18,375 nucleotides of DNA from Deltaproteobacteria bacterium. GTDB taxonomy: Bacteria > Bdellovibrionota_C > UBA2361 > JAAYZI01. The stretch is from contig JAAYZI010000191.1 of NCBI GenBank assembly GCA_012514925.1, positions 1 to 18,375 of the forward strand, in the 5' to 3' direction. Below are positions 8,401 through 14,172 of the stretch, piece after piece. Position numbers and translations under genes: made by a program. Numbering within the stretch: the first letter of the stretch is position 1; every line of letters starts with the position of its first letter. The notes under the pieces are model-generated. The model saw only the letters and a list, made by a program, of their open reading frames with translations. It ran no database searches and was not told the DNA's origin.

Positions 8401-9028
8401 GGAGGTGATAAATGGCCTGGAGGACTTAAACACGGGAGGAGCGCATCCACAACGTGAAGTTACGCGCAAAGCGCTGGAAAGCGTAAAAGGAAAATCTGCC
8501 ACACCGCCCCCCCAGGAGCAATTAAAGGTAGCGACTGAGATCTTAAAATCTGTAACGGCTTTAGAAAATACGATCAAGGGACAAGAACTGCTAAGCAAGC
8601 TAAATCCGCTTTTGCAAGCAGCGGGAGAACCCATGATGCTACTCTTTCCCACTTTAATTCAGGGATACCTTTCAAGCCTGGAGCTGGTATTTTATCCTAT
8701 CTCCGAAGAACAGGTCTCAGGGGAACGTAACAAGAAAAAGAAGACAGGCGCAGGCGGATATCAACAGGCTAAATTCGGACTTAACCTTCCTGCCCTCGGG
8801 CATGTGCAGGTAAGCGTGGCCCATGGAAAAAAAGGAGTGCTGCTCAGTATGGCCTTTGAGAGGGAAGAGTTTTCTAACTTCGTTTCCGCGCGCTTAGGAA
8901 AACTTAGAAGATCTTTAAAAGAAGCGGGTATCGAAAAGCTAGAGTGCAAGTTAATGGTGGCTAAGCCTACGAGCATCGCGCCCCGTTGGGTTAAGGAGCT
9001 AAGTGAACGAGTTGGAATTGTGGCGTAA
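5459..9028 (+). CDS. Very large FliK-like (hook-length-control C-terminal domain) protein with internal helical repeats
   Basis: The 1189-residue protein has three parts. Residues about 25-110 form a small beta-rich domain (ENGKIYRAQIV, TLVIEGRTVRARLPENL, VRFVKKGGVAVLEVL) like the N-terminal domain found in some FliK proteins. Residues about 130-1000 are almost wholly helical and contain degenerate repeats. Residues about 1055-1170 resemble the FliK C-terminal domain: a hydrophobic strand (SLELVFYP), a basic linker (NKKKKTG), then FGLNLPALGHVQVSV, VLLSMAFEREEF and a helix KLRRSLKEAGIEKLECKLMV. Known FliK proteins measure hook length and switch export specificity, and are usually 350-600 residues. 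No flagellar or type III secretion gene is visible here, so the role is open. The ATG at 5459 follows GCGGGG; ATG 5465 is an alternative. No membrane segment or signal peptide. Confidence 0.6.
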   Translation: MSMNSGQNVSGHGLMAEIATVQTAARRAETTLAVVQIEGEVPPLENGKIYRAQIVPPPSSDPACREESSDQTLVIEGRTVRARLPENLRTAEELVVRFVKKGGVAVLEVLSLTQSAPPVKPSSTDVVPKPESVLSKILQITPADIESLKAALNLPSHPGAHEPLGELFQKILSALDGSKLVLDDKLLSNPTKIKEAILNCNHEHPKELLTRLVELKDQPERLSNTESSIKLDASLKDFERDLSSLISGQVRVVGRLEGSLYRLLESVDRDGALSVLTRTLEALISLNSADAKPADQVLSRFADTLKDSLTLSLDKPVSERDAAVRKVLSRVSADIQTRFSETRPGKEQAQRPILRYDLSERGLKLLRSLEMQVGALLGAPDGDEAKRLAAFTQHLSRAPANNPQKLSVSTDSLRQKEDSATETAKVETGQSLQSSERTPELLIDLKGKDVSTVRELLAGLKAVRDQVGQNVTTLQVRISEFIKQQLEQLGYLEPSLQRSFQSACAESGVNLLLRTLEAVKLEDLQDAGPGRDLELRFKEFVVNLRKDLERLTPRQREIPDLETREVLVRALDHIYNTFAKRSSVVEPKVPLQLESDFPARYGATLKSIESQIRTLLSLPEGLSEKGLQELQKTLAKVDLTRLPDAKGVERRFLEVVRDLYEGLKLGLETEAPQKQLRDLLQRAAKIFSLYGDEFKKEPIEAQPQNPSTWIATPSTSGSQPDKSAERAESLLNKIRERILILLGWDQEEVISPLAPGKHEVLGTIFAPERLLKLVTGSSSPQESRESLLRLMQAVNHLDLAPLEEILKTFLIVKHSPTSREDREFMLNLTRVQDELKKLLGRADSLSFEQKSRLIGMAAELFKLEDHLPQTSSFFNAPAISALPDAWSTLRESGAREVGKILEALRVSLEAPLPQPTPGLAGPSGQVAALTDLPGAELQPQQIKISEMPIRHLFDLLRDVAAGMRHADATGLGSYDIAQFMAEVINGLEDLNTGGAHPQREVTRKALESVKGKSATPPPQEQLKVATEILKSVTALENTIKGQELLSKLNPLLQAAGEPMMLLFPTLIQGYLSSLELVFYPISEEQVSGERNKKKKTGAGGYQQAKFGLNLPALGHVQVSVAHGKKGVLLSMAFEREEFSNFVSARLGKLRRSLKEAGIEKLECKLMVAKPTSIAPRWVKELSERVGIVA

Positions 9029-9030
9029 CT

Positions 9031-9110
9031 AATCATGCAATTTTGTTTTCAGCCTGGGCGGCGGCGCAAAGTTAATTCCACTTTCTCAAAAGAAAGTAAT
9101 ATTCATGCAA
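9031..9110 (-). repeat. Dispersed palindromic element, copy 3 (inverted), between convergent genes
   Basis: Read on the minus strand it runs GCATGAATATTACTTTCT, a short loop, AGAAAGTGGAATTAA, a diverged GC-rich middle, then CAGGCTGAAAACAAAATT and GCATGATTAGTTAC. The palindrome is 9080-9097. The 18-nt block 9091-9108 matches copy 4 exactly, and the tail matches copies 2 and 4. It fills the gap between the stops at 9028 and 9132, so the hairpin might also end transcripts from both sides. Confidence 0.7.
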
Positions 9111-9120
9111 GCGGTTACTA

Positions 9121-9136
9121 GCGTAAAGTTTTTACG
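9121..9136. terminator. Possible hairpin at the end of the YafK-like gene
   Basis: GCGTAAA (9121-9127) and TTTACGC (9130-9136) can form a short stem with a 2-nt loop, overlapping the stop codon (9132-9134) of the minus-strand gene. The loop is too small for ideal folding and there is no long T run, so this is a weak call. Confidence 0.25.
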
Positions 9137-10130
9137 CCCGAGCACCCTTTCTAAGAAACTTGCCCGGCGGAATTGGATTATTTTTTAAAATGCTGCGCAA
9201 GCCTCGCTGCAGTCTGCGCTTTCTAAAACTATAGACTCCATTTTTATCAACGTTTACAGCCGGTGGCACCCGGTGAGCTTCGAAAAAATCGTACCCCTGC
9301 CTCAAGTTTGCAAGGAAACCAGATAATCCCTTGAAAGACTGTTGAGGGAGCATTTGATCTTTTAGGTAACCGCGCAGTTCTAAGAAGTTTATAGTAGGAA
9401 AGATGATATTGATGCGATCTATTATAGCCAACACGAACCTGATTATCTTTGATCCATTCTCGGAGGGCGCTTGTCGTGAATTTGCAGGTGGTGCCTGCGG
9501 TTGCTGGTCCTTTAAGCGGATCGGAAAGATATGCACAGGGATGCGCTTCTGCCCGGCCTGTTTGGCCTCAACCCCCAAAATGTAGATCTCTTTAATGTAC
9601 TCATCGGTGACCGGCAGGCATCCGGTAGTGACACATCCGCCATGCAGAAAAATATCTCCACCCAGGTCGCCGTATGCTCCAAGGATTTTGTCGGATTTAT
9701 TTGGGTAGTTGATTCCTAAAGATAAATGAAACCGACTGACGGGATTAAAGCGATTTATGTAGTAAAACCCCTCTGGCACTTGGAGGTCACCTCGACGGCG
9801 CTTTGGTCCCAACACGCCTGAAAGCCGGCAAATGGGATAAGTTTTAAGAAGTTCGAATCTGTGATTCCGCTTAGGTTGTATCCACACTTCCAGCTGCTGC
9901 TCTTCTTTAAAGGCCCGCAGAAAAATTCGCCTGGGTGGATAGGGGATGTTTCTCTGCTGGAAGAGATGCTGCATCGCCGCTTCCTTCTCGTGGTAAGCCT
10001 TTTGGACTCTGGGGTATTTAAGCTGGGCTTTTTTAAATCCTGTTTCAGCCTGTAGATCAACGACGCGCGCAAAAACCAGCACCAACATGGACCAGCAAAC
10101 AAAAACCGCGCTTTTCATGTTATTTGGCAT
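9132..10130 (-). CDS. YafK-like L,D-transpeptidase-fold (YkuD domain) periplasmic protein
   Basis: The 332-residue protein begins with a basic-hydrophobic signal peptide (MKSAVFVCWSMLVLVFARVV, then LQAET), so it is exported. Residues about 65-205 form a YkuD domain of the YafK type: IFLHGGCVTTGCLPVTDEY places the catalytic His at 163 and Cys at 171, followed by IKEIYILGVEA. Members with this motif act on peptidoglycan: they form or break 3-3 crosslinks or, as YafK (DpaA) in Escherichia coli, release Braun lipoprotein. A Pro/Gln-rich linker (208-225) leads to an unrecognised basic C-terminal region of about 105 residues not present in a minimal YafK. I use the ATG at 10130; a second ATG at 10118 starts nearer the hydrophobic core. 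The start lies 10 nt after the upstream receiver gene, so the two form an operon. Confidence 0.82.
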   Translation of the reverse strand: MPNNMKSAVFVCWSMLVLVFARVVDLQAETGFKKAQLKYPRVQKAYHEKEAAMQHLFQQRNIPYPPRRIFLRAFKEEQQLEVWIQPKRNHRFELLKTYPICRLSGVLGPKRRRGDLQVPEGFYYINRFNPVSRFHLSLGINYPNKSDKILGAYGDLGGDIFLHGGCVTTGCLPVTDEYIKEIYILGVEAKQAGQKRIPVHIFPIRLKDQQPQAPPANSRQAPSENGSKIIRFVLAIIDRINIIFPTINFLELRGYLKDQMLPQQSFKGLSGFLANLRQGYDFFEAHRVPPAVNVDKNGVYSFRKRRLQRGLRSILKNNPIPPGKFLRKGARA

Positions 10131-10140
10131 AACAGGGCTT

Positions 10141-10755
10141 TTAGCCCCTGCTCTTTACCACTTCAGCGATCCTTTCAAGCGTTTGCGGGATTTGGTTGAC
10201 TCTTTTTAAGACGGCACCGTCCGCCCCTGCCTCAATAAAAAACTGATTGCAACTGGGAACCGAAGAAAATCCGATCAACAAGCAGTTCGGAAGTTGCTCT
10301 CGAAGCGGCGCCACCAAGTCTGGCCCCTTAAGCCCGGCCTCTAGCTCATAATCAAGCAGGATCACATCTGGACGCTTAGCTATAATGGCATCCATTAAGT
10401 CACTCTTCTGCATATGCTTTAAATGGAGCACAAAGTCACTATGGCCATCACTGGCACTGACCAGGAAGCGGCTGTAAATCGCAAGAAGCACGGCGGTATC
10501 GTCAACCATCAGCACCCGCTTTCCTCTGAGAGTTTCGTACACATGAAGTGGAACATCCGGAACCTCGGAGTATTCCCCCTGTTGTCCCAACGTAAGCTGA
10601 GCTGCGTTGATTTTTTGCAGAAGATTTTCACGTTGTGGAAGCACAAAGCTTTCACGATGTGGAAGCGCTGAAAAAGGATCGTCCAACCGAATTTCCGGCG
10701 CCTGGGCTAAAGGGTCATGCTGAGCTTCTCGATTTGTAGATTTTAGATATATCAT
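10141..10755 (-). CDS. Stand-alone response regulator receiver protein
   Basis: Residues about 78-203 of this 204-residue protein are a receiver (CheY-like) domain: VLMVDD with Asp 85-86, the phospho-acceptor Asp 135 in VILLDYEL, Ser 164-165 in IGFSS and Lys 184 in AVLKRV. All phosphorylation residues are present. There is no DNA-binding or enzymatic output domain; instead an N-terminal extension of about 75 polar residues precedes the receiver, with a short duplicated LPxRExxx segment at 31-46. It may act by protein contact. The frame opens at a TTG at 10824, but ATG 10755 is preceded by AGAGTGG, so I start there. No histidine kinase is visible in the window. It is followed 10 nt later by the YafK-like gene, suggesting that signalling controls a cell-wall step (inference). 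Confidence 0.85.
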   Translation of the reverse strand: MIYLKSTNREAQHDPLAQAPEIRLDDPFSALPHRESFVLPQRENLLQKINAAQLTLGQQGEYSEVPDVPLHVYETLRGKRVLMVDDTAVLLAIYSRFLVSASDGHSDFVLHLKHMQKSDLMDAIIAKRPDVILLDYELEAGLKGPDLVAPLREQLPNCLLIGFSSVPSCNQFFIEAGADGAVLKRVNQIPQTLERIAEVVKSRG

Positions 10756-10917
10756 AACCACTCTAATGTTGATAAAGCCACGGTCACGACGGTCTGCTGT
10801 TTTGATTAAGAACTGCACAGTCAATCAGATCATACAAACTGTGCCGGACCAGTACCAGTTTAGCGCATGTACGAAACGCAAAAATATAACGGAGTTTAAT
10901 AAAAAAGTTCCGATTTG

Positions 10918-10934
10918 TACAAACATTGTTTGTA
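10918..10934. promoter_or_regulatory. 17-bp perfect palindrome, candidate operator
   Basis: TACAAAC-ATT-GTTTGTA is a perfect 7-bp inverted repeat in the 214-nt gap upstream of the receiver gene (minus strand), about 165 nt before its start. Size and symmetry fit a site for a dimeric repressor or activator. I saw no second copy in the window. Confidence 0.4.
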
Positions 10935-10969
10935 GGGCCGCCTGTAATGGCTACGCCGCTGTCAGAGAC

Positions 10970-12154
10970 CTAATATAAAAACATAGGCTTACCGAGCACA
11001 TGCCAAATCTTGGGGCGGTACTCGTTCTTATCGTAAAGCTCCTCCACATCCACGCGTTTTAGCCCCTTCTTGGTGTCACTTAAAGGGATATGAGTATAAA
11101 CCCCGTCTCGTAACGCACACATACGGCCGCTCTTTCCACGCATAATCAAATCCAGCGCCATATTGGCAAAGTTTACCGCCACCATCAGGTCCAACGCATC
11201 GGGCGCGCCTGAACGCATCAGGTAGGCTAGCTGCTGAAAAATAATTCCCACTCCGGTCAGGCTCTTGATGGTATCCGCCGTGAGCTGGCCGATTCCTCCC
11301 AGCTTCCTATGACCGTAGGCATCTTCTTCCCCGCGCTCTATGATCGAGCCGCCGATCATGGTGGTGCCTTCGCTTATCGTCACCATGGCGTAGTTGCTGG
11401 GGTTGTTACTACGATCACGCATCAGCAGCTCCGTTAACCGCTCCGGATGAAACGGAACCTCCGCAATTAGGGCACGGTCGACGCCCGCCAGGTAAGAACT
11501 GATTAAACTAGTCTCGCCACTGTTTCGGCCGAAAAGCTCGATAACTGCGATGCGCTCGTGAGATCCGGCGCTACTTCTAAGCTGATGGATAAACTGCACG
11601 CTACGGGTAACAGCTGTGCCAAAACCAATGCAAAAATCTGTGCCATAGACATCGTTGTCCATGGTTTTGGGGATAGCAATTACAGGGAAGCCTTCGCTGT
11701 GGATGCGTTCAGCATAACTAAGCGTGTCATCGCCACCGATCACGACCAAATGTGTAATGCCAAGTTTAGCAAGGTTGTTAAGCACATGCTCGGTAAAGTC
11801 CAGGCTGGGAGCATCGGGCCTGCCCTTATGTTTATTTTGATGCTCACGAAAAACCTCGGTGGTTTTTAGGAAGTCGGGGACTTCTTCAGCCCTGACATTA
11901 CCTGGGTTAGTACGACTGGTGTGCAGAAAAGTGCCGCCTGTCCGGTCAATCGGCCGCACAATCACCTTATTTAGTGTCATAAAATGCTTGTCAAAACTGG
12001 TGGGGTCATCGGCATCGTAGTGCAGAAGCCCACGCCAACCGCGGCGCACCCCCAGCACCTCATGCCCCTCTTCCGCGGCCCTACCGACCACGATTTTTAT
12101 GCAAGCGTTTAACCCAGGAACATCCCCTCCGCCGGTCAATATCCCGATTTTCAT
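10970..12154 (-). CDS. pfp: Pyrophosphate-dependent 6-phosphofructokinase
   Basis: The 394-residue enzyme phosphorylates fructose 6-phosphate to the 1,6-bisphosphate in glycolysis. It starts with the PFK signature TGGGDVPGLN (7-16). Two residues decide the phosphate donor: GGDD at 140-143 has Asp where ATP enzymes have Gly (E. coli Gly104), and PKTMDND at 162-168 has Lys where E. coli has Gly124. This pair is the established mark of PPi-dependent, reversible enzymes. The catalytic Asp (TMDND) and the FGRNSG substrate loop (208-213) are intact. The ATG is preceded by GGAGAGG. A strong minus-strand promoter lies upstream at 12274-12303. It is separated by 214 nt from the receiver gene downstream and is divergent from the GH57 gene, placing glycolysis next to glucan metabolism. 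Confidence 0.93.
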   Translation of the reverse strand: MKIGILTGGGDVPGLNACIKIVVGRAAEEGHEVLGVRRGWRGLLHYDADDPTSFDKHFMTLNKVIVRPIDRTGGTFLHTSRTNPGNVRAEEVPDFLKTTEVFREHQNKHKGRPDAPSLDFTEHVLNNLAKLGITHLVVIGGDDTLSYAERIHSEGFPVIAIPKTMDNDVYGTDFCIGFGTAVTRSVQFIHQLRSSAGSHERIAVIELFGRNSGETSLISSYLAGVDRALIAEVPFHPERLTELLMRDRSNNPSNYAMVTISEGTTMIGGSIIERGEEDAYGHRKLGGIGQLTADTIKSLTGVGIIFQQLAYLMRSGAPDALDLMVAVNFANMALDLIMRGKSGRMCALRDGVYTHIPLSDTKKGLKRVDVEELYDKNEYRPKIWHVLGKPMFLY

Positions 12155-12209
12155 GGTGGCCTCTCCAGTTTCAGGCAGTTTGCATCACTACTTTTCTCCG
12201 TCAGCATGG

Positions 12210-12238
12210 TTTATATTAGACGCCTAACCTAATGAAAA
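12210..12238 (-). promoter_or_regulatory. Second possible pfp promoter
   Basis: On the minus strand TTTTCA (12233-12238), a 17-nt spacer and TATAAA (12210-12215). Weaker at -35 than the upstream one. CCGTCAG (12198-12204) and CTGACGG (12245-12251) flank this region as an inverted repeat and could pair in RNA from the upstream promoter. Confidence 0.3.
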
Positions 12239-12273
12239 ATAGAACTGACGGTGACCTTTTGAAGCTACACCAA

Positions 12274-12303
12274 ACTATAGGAGCTTGCCGGTTGAGCTGT
12301 CAA
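12274..12303 (-). promoter_or_regulatory. Predicted sigma-70-type promoter of pfp
   Basis: On the minus strand TTGACA (12298-12303), an 18-nt spacer and TATAGT (12274-12279): a perfect -35 and five of six in the -10. A start near 12267 gives a leader of about 110 nt before the pfp ATG. Confidence 0.55.
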
Positions 12304-12329
12304 TCAAATTACCTGACACGCCTAATAGT

Positions 12330-12357
12330 TTGACTACCCAAATACTTGCTGTAGTAT
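12330..12357 (+). promoter_or_regulatory. Candidate promoter of the GH57 gene
   Basis: TTGACT (12330-12335), a 16-nt spacer and TAGTAT (12352-12357). It is divergent from the pfp promoter. The transcript would carry copy 4 of the dispersed palindromic element in its 5' leader of roughly 150 nt. Confidence 0.4.
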
Positions 12358-12378
12358 TTAAACCATAAGTATCCGTTT

Positions 12379-12493
12379 GCATGAATATTACTTTCTCTGG
12401 AGAAAGTGAAACTGACTCCACGTTACCGCCTAAGCCGAAAACAAAAATTACATGATCAATTACATAATCAATTCCATACGAAAACGGTTAAAA
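12379..12493 (+). repeat. Dispersed palindromic element, copy 4, upstream of the GH57 gene
   Basis: GCATGAATATT then the palindrome ACTTTCTC-TG-GAGAAAGT (12390-12407), TGAAACTGACTCC, then GCCGAAAACAAAAATT and a duplicated unit (ATGATCAATTAC, ATAATCAATTCC), ending ATACGAAAACGGTTA. It contains every segment seen in copies 2 and 3 and so is the fullest copy. It ends 20 nt before the GH57 start and just upstream of its AAGGAG Shine-Dalgarno. Confidence 0.75.
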
Positions 12494-12512
12494 CCATAAG
12501 GAGATCCAGCCC

Positions 12513-13751
12513 ATGCCTTCTATCTGCTTATATTTTCAAGTGCATCAGCCTTACCGTTTGCGACGCTTGTTCTATTTAGACTCTAGCCCGGAGTGGGATT
12601 TCTTTGATGAAGATGTTAACCGTGAACTAATTCAACGGGCGGCTGAGCGTTGTTACTTACCGGCCAATCGCCGCATCCTTGAACTAATTCGGCGTTTTGA
12701 TGGCAAATTTAAAGTGGCTTACTCCATAAGCGGGATGGCAGTAGAGCAGTTTTGCCGCTTTACTCCCGAAGTTATGACCAGCTTTCAAAACCTCATCCAA
12801 ACTGGGTGCGTGGAGCTTTTAGGCGAAACCTACCACCATTCCTTCGCTTCGGTTTTTAATGAGAAGGAGTTTGTAGAGCAGGTCCAGCAACATTCCAAGT
12901 TAATGCAAGATGCTTTTGGAGTCCGGCCCACAGTTTTTAGAAACACGGATCTGCTCTACAGTGATCGTATCAGCGAAGTTGTGGCTAGGCTTGGGTTCGA
13001 GGTCATGCTGGCGCAATCTGTGGATTATGTGCTGGGCTGGCGCAGCCCTAATTTTGTGTATGTAAGTCAGGATCCACGCGTTAAGTTGCTACTAAGAAAT
13101 CCGCAGCTTTCAGATGATTTGGCGCTACGGTTTTCCAGCAAAGATTGGGCTGACTATCCGCTGACCGCAGAGAAGTACGCAGGCTGGATCTCCAACATCA
13201 ACGGTGCCGGTGATGTGGTCAATATCTTTTTGGGCTATGACACCTTCGGCGAGCGCCACAGCGCTGAATCGGGAATCTTCGATTTTTTAGAGACCTTTCC
13301 GGGCGAGATTTTGCGGCAACGTGATTTTGGTTTTTGCACGCCCTCTCAAGCTTGTAAGCAGTACGCAGCGGTTGGGACTCTATCCTCGCCACTCCTTACC
13401 TCCTGGACCGATTTGGGATGTGATGCGGGAGCTTGGTTAGGCACGGGGCTACAAGGGTTAGCTCTAAATGAGCTTTATAAGATGGGCCCTACCTTGCAAG
13501 GCACGCGGGACCCCAGGCTTTTGGATATTTGGAGAAAGTTCCAATGCTCGGATCACTTTCACTATATGCATACGCGTTGGTACGGGGAGCCGCACTCTCA
13601 GATCAGCCCCTTTGCAAACCCACATGACGGTTACATCTATTATATGAACGCCTTGCGGGATTTTAACGAAACCGTACGCAAACATGGCGGTGCTACCAAG
13701 GACTTTGTGACCTACCCTGAGGCTGCGCGCGTAAAAGCCGTAAATGAGTAG
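12513..13751 (+). CDS. GH57 alpha-amylase-like protein, predicted catalytically defective
   Basis: The 412-residue protein spans a GH57 barrel with all five conserved regions recognisable: HQP at 11-13, GCVELLGETYHHS at 98-110, VFRNTDLLYS at 141-150, NIFLGYDTFGERH at 237-249 and GAWLGTGLQ near 306-314, then the usual C-terminal helices (SDHFHYM..RW). In active GH57 alpha-amylases region 3 reads FRNTEL with the nucleophile Glu, and region 4 reads MDYETFGE with the acid/base Asp. Here they are Asp 146 and Gly 241. Loss of one or both is known in so-called alpha-amylase-like GH57 homologues, so hydrolysis is unlikely and a glucan-binding or partner role is inferred. AAGGAG precedes the ATG. No signal peptide, so it is cytosolic like the glycogen enzymes next to it. 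Confidence 0.88.
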   Translation: MPSICLYFQVHQPYRLRRLFYLDSSPEWDFFDEDVNRELIQRAAERCYLPANRRILELIRRFDGKFKVAYSISGMAVEQFCRFTPEVMTSFQNLIQTGCVELLGETYHHSFASVFNEKEFVEQVQQHSKLMQDAFGVRPTVFRNTDLLYSDRISEVVARLGFEVMLAQSVDYVLGWRSPNFVYVSQDPRVKLLLRNPQLSDDLALRFSSKDWADYPLTAEKYAGWISNINGAGDVVNIFLGYDTFGERHSAESGIFDFLETFPGEILRQRDFGFCTPSQACKQYAAVGTLSSPLLTSWTDLGCDAGAWLGTGLQGLALNELYKMGPTLQGTRDPRLLDIWRKFQCSDHFHYMHTRWYGEPHSQISPFANPHDGYIYYMNALRDFNETVRKHGGATKDFVTYPEAARVKAVNE

Positions 13752-13771
13752 GGCGGTATATGGCGCAAGTC

Positions 13772-13795
13772 CACCGAATATTTCACCGAGTATTT
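13772..13795 (+). repeat. Two tandem 12-bp repeats before the ferredoxin promoter
   Basis: CACCGAATATTT and CACCGAGTATTT follow each other without gap, with CAC of a third starting after. They end 11 nt before the -35 at 13807, a usual place for an activator or repressor site. Confidence 0.4.
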
Positions 13796-13806
13796 CACTA
13801 GGTTAG

Positions 13807-13835
13807 TTGACAAAACCCGCCTGCTTAGCAAGTAT
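13807..13835 (+). promoter_or_regulatory. Candidate promoter of the ferredoxin gene
   Basis: TTGACA (13807-13812), a 17-nt spacer and AAGTAT (13830-13835). The -35 is perfect and the -10 poor, which would suit an activated promoter together with the tandem repeats just upstream. Confidence 0.35.
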
Positions 13836-13884
13836 TGGGGGCATCCAACCTGCAGTAAGCACAGTTAATTAAGGAGATAGTAAT

Positions 13885-14148
13885 ATGGCAGAAGGATATG
13901 TAGCCCCGGAACTCGATACCCCGAATTGTTGCTCATGCGGGGAGTGCGTTAACGTAAACGCCGAGATTTTTGCTTTTGATGAGGAGGGACGCGCAGTTAT
14001 TAAGAATGCGCAAGGTGGGCCTTACAGCGATTTGGTAAAAGCTGCAGAACAGTGCCCGGCTATGGTGATTAAGCCGGGATTGCCGGCGGATCGTAGCGAC
14101 CCAGAAACTGCAAAATTGATTGCACGCGCCGAGCAGTTTAATCAGTAA
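13885..14148 (+). CDS. Small ferredoxin with one [4Fe-4S] cluster
   Basis: This 87-residue protein carries four cysteines in ferredoxin spacing: Cys 15, 18 and 21 (CxxCxxC) and Cys 57 followed by Pro. This makes one [4Fe-4S] cluster and an electron-transfer role in the cytosol. An additional Cys 16 sits beside the first ligand. The middle (AEIFAFDEEGRAVIKNAQGGPYSDLVKAAEQCPAMVI) follows the fold of single-cluster ferredoxins; the last 20 residues are a polar tail. A strong AAGGAGAT precedes the ATG. It lies 133 nt after the GH57 gene and is convergent with the glycogen fusion gene. Its redox partner is not in the window, and a link with glucan metabolism is only positional. Confidence 0.88.
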   Translation: MAEGYVAPELDTPNCCSCGECVNVNAEIFAFDEEGRAVIKNAQGGPYSDLVKAAEQCPAMVIKPGLPADRSDPETAKLIARAEQFNQ

Positions 14149-14152
14149 GGTT

Positions 14153-14164
14153 CCTCCCGGGAGG
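14153..14164. terminator. Palindrome between convergent genes, possible bidirectional terminator
   Basis: CCTCCCGGGAGG is a perfect 12-nt palindrome in the 24-nt gap between the ferredoxin stop and the stop of the glycogen fusion gene. It has no T run and a loop would have to open from its centre, so the role is uncertain. Confidence 0.3.
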
Positions 14165-14172
14165 CAGGCTCG

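Noticed and set aside
10756..10824. TTG start for the receiver protein
   Set aside because: ATG 10755 is preceded by AGAGTGG, while the extra 23 residues add nothing recognisable.
5058..12407. CRISPR array built from the ACTTTCTC palindromes
   Set aside because: There are only four copies, unevenly spaced over 7 kb in mixed orientation with genes between them, and no cas gene.
13751..14172. Ferredoxin as a broken-off domain of a larger oxidoreductase
   Set aside because: It has its own AAGGAGAT and a clean start and stop, and no oxidoreductase remnant lies on either side.
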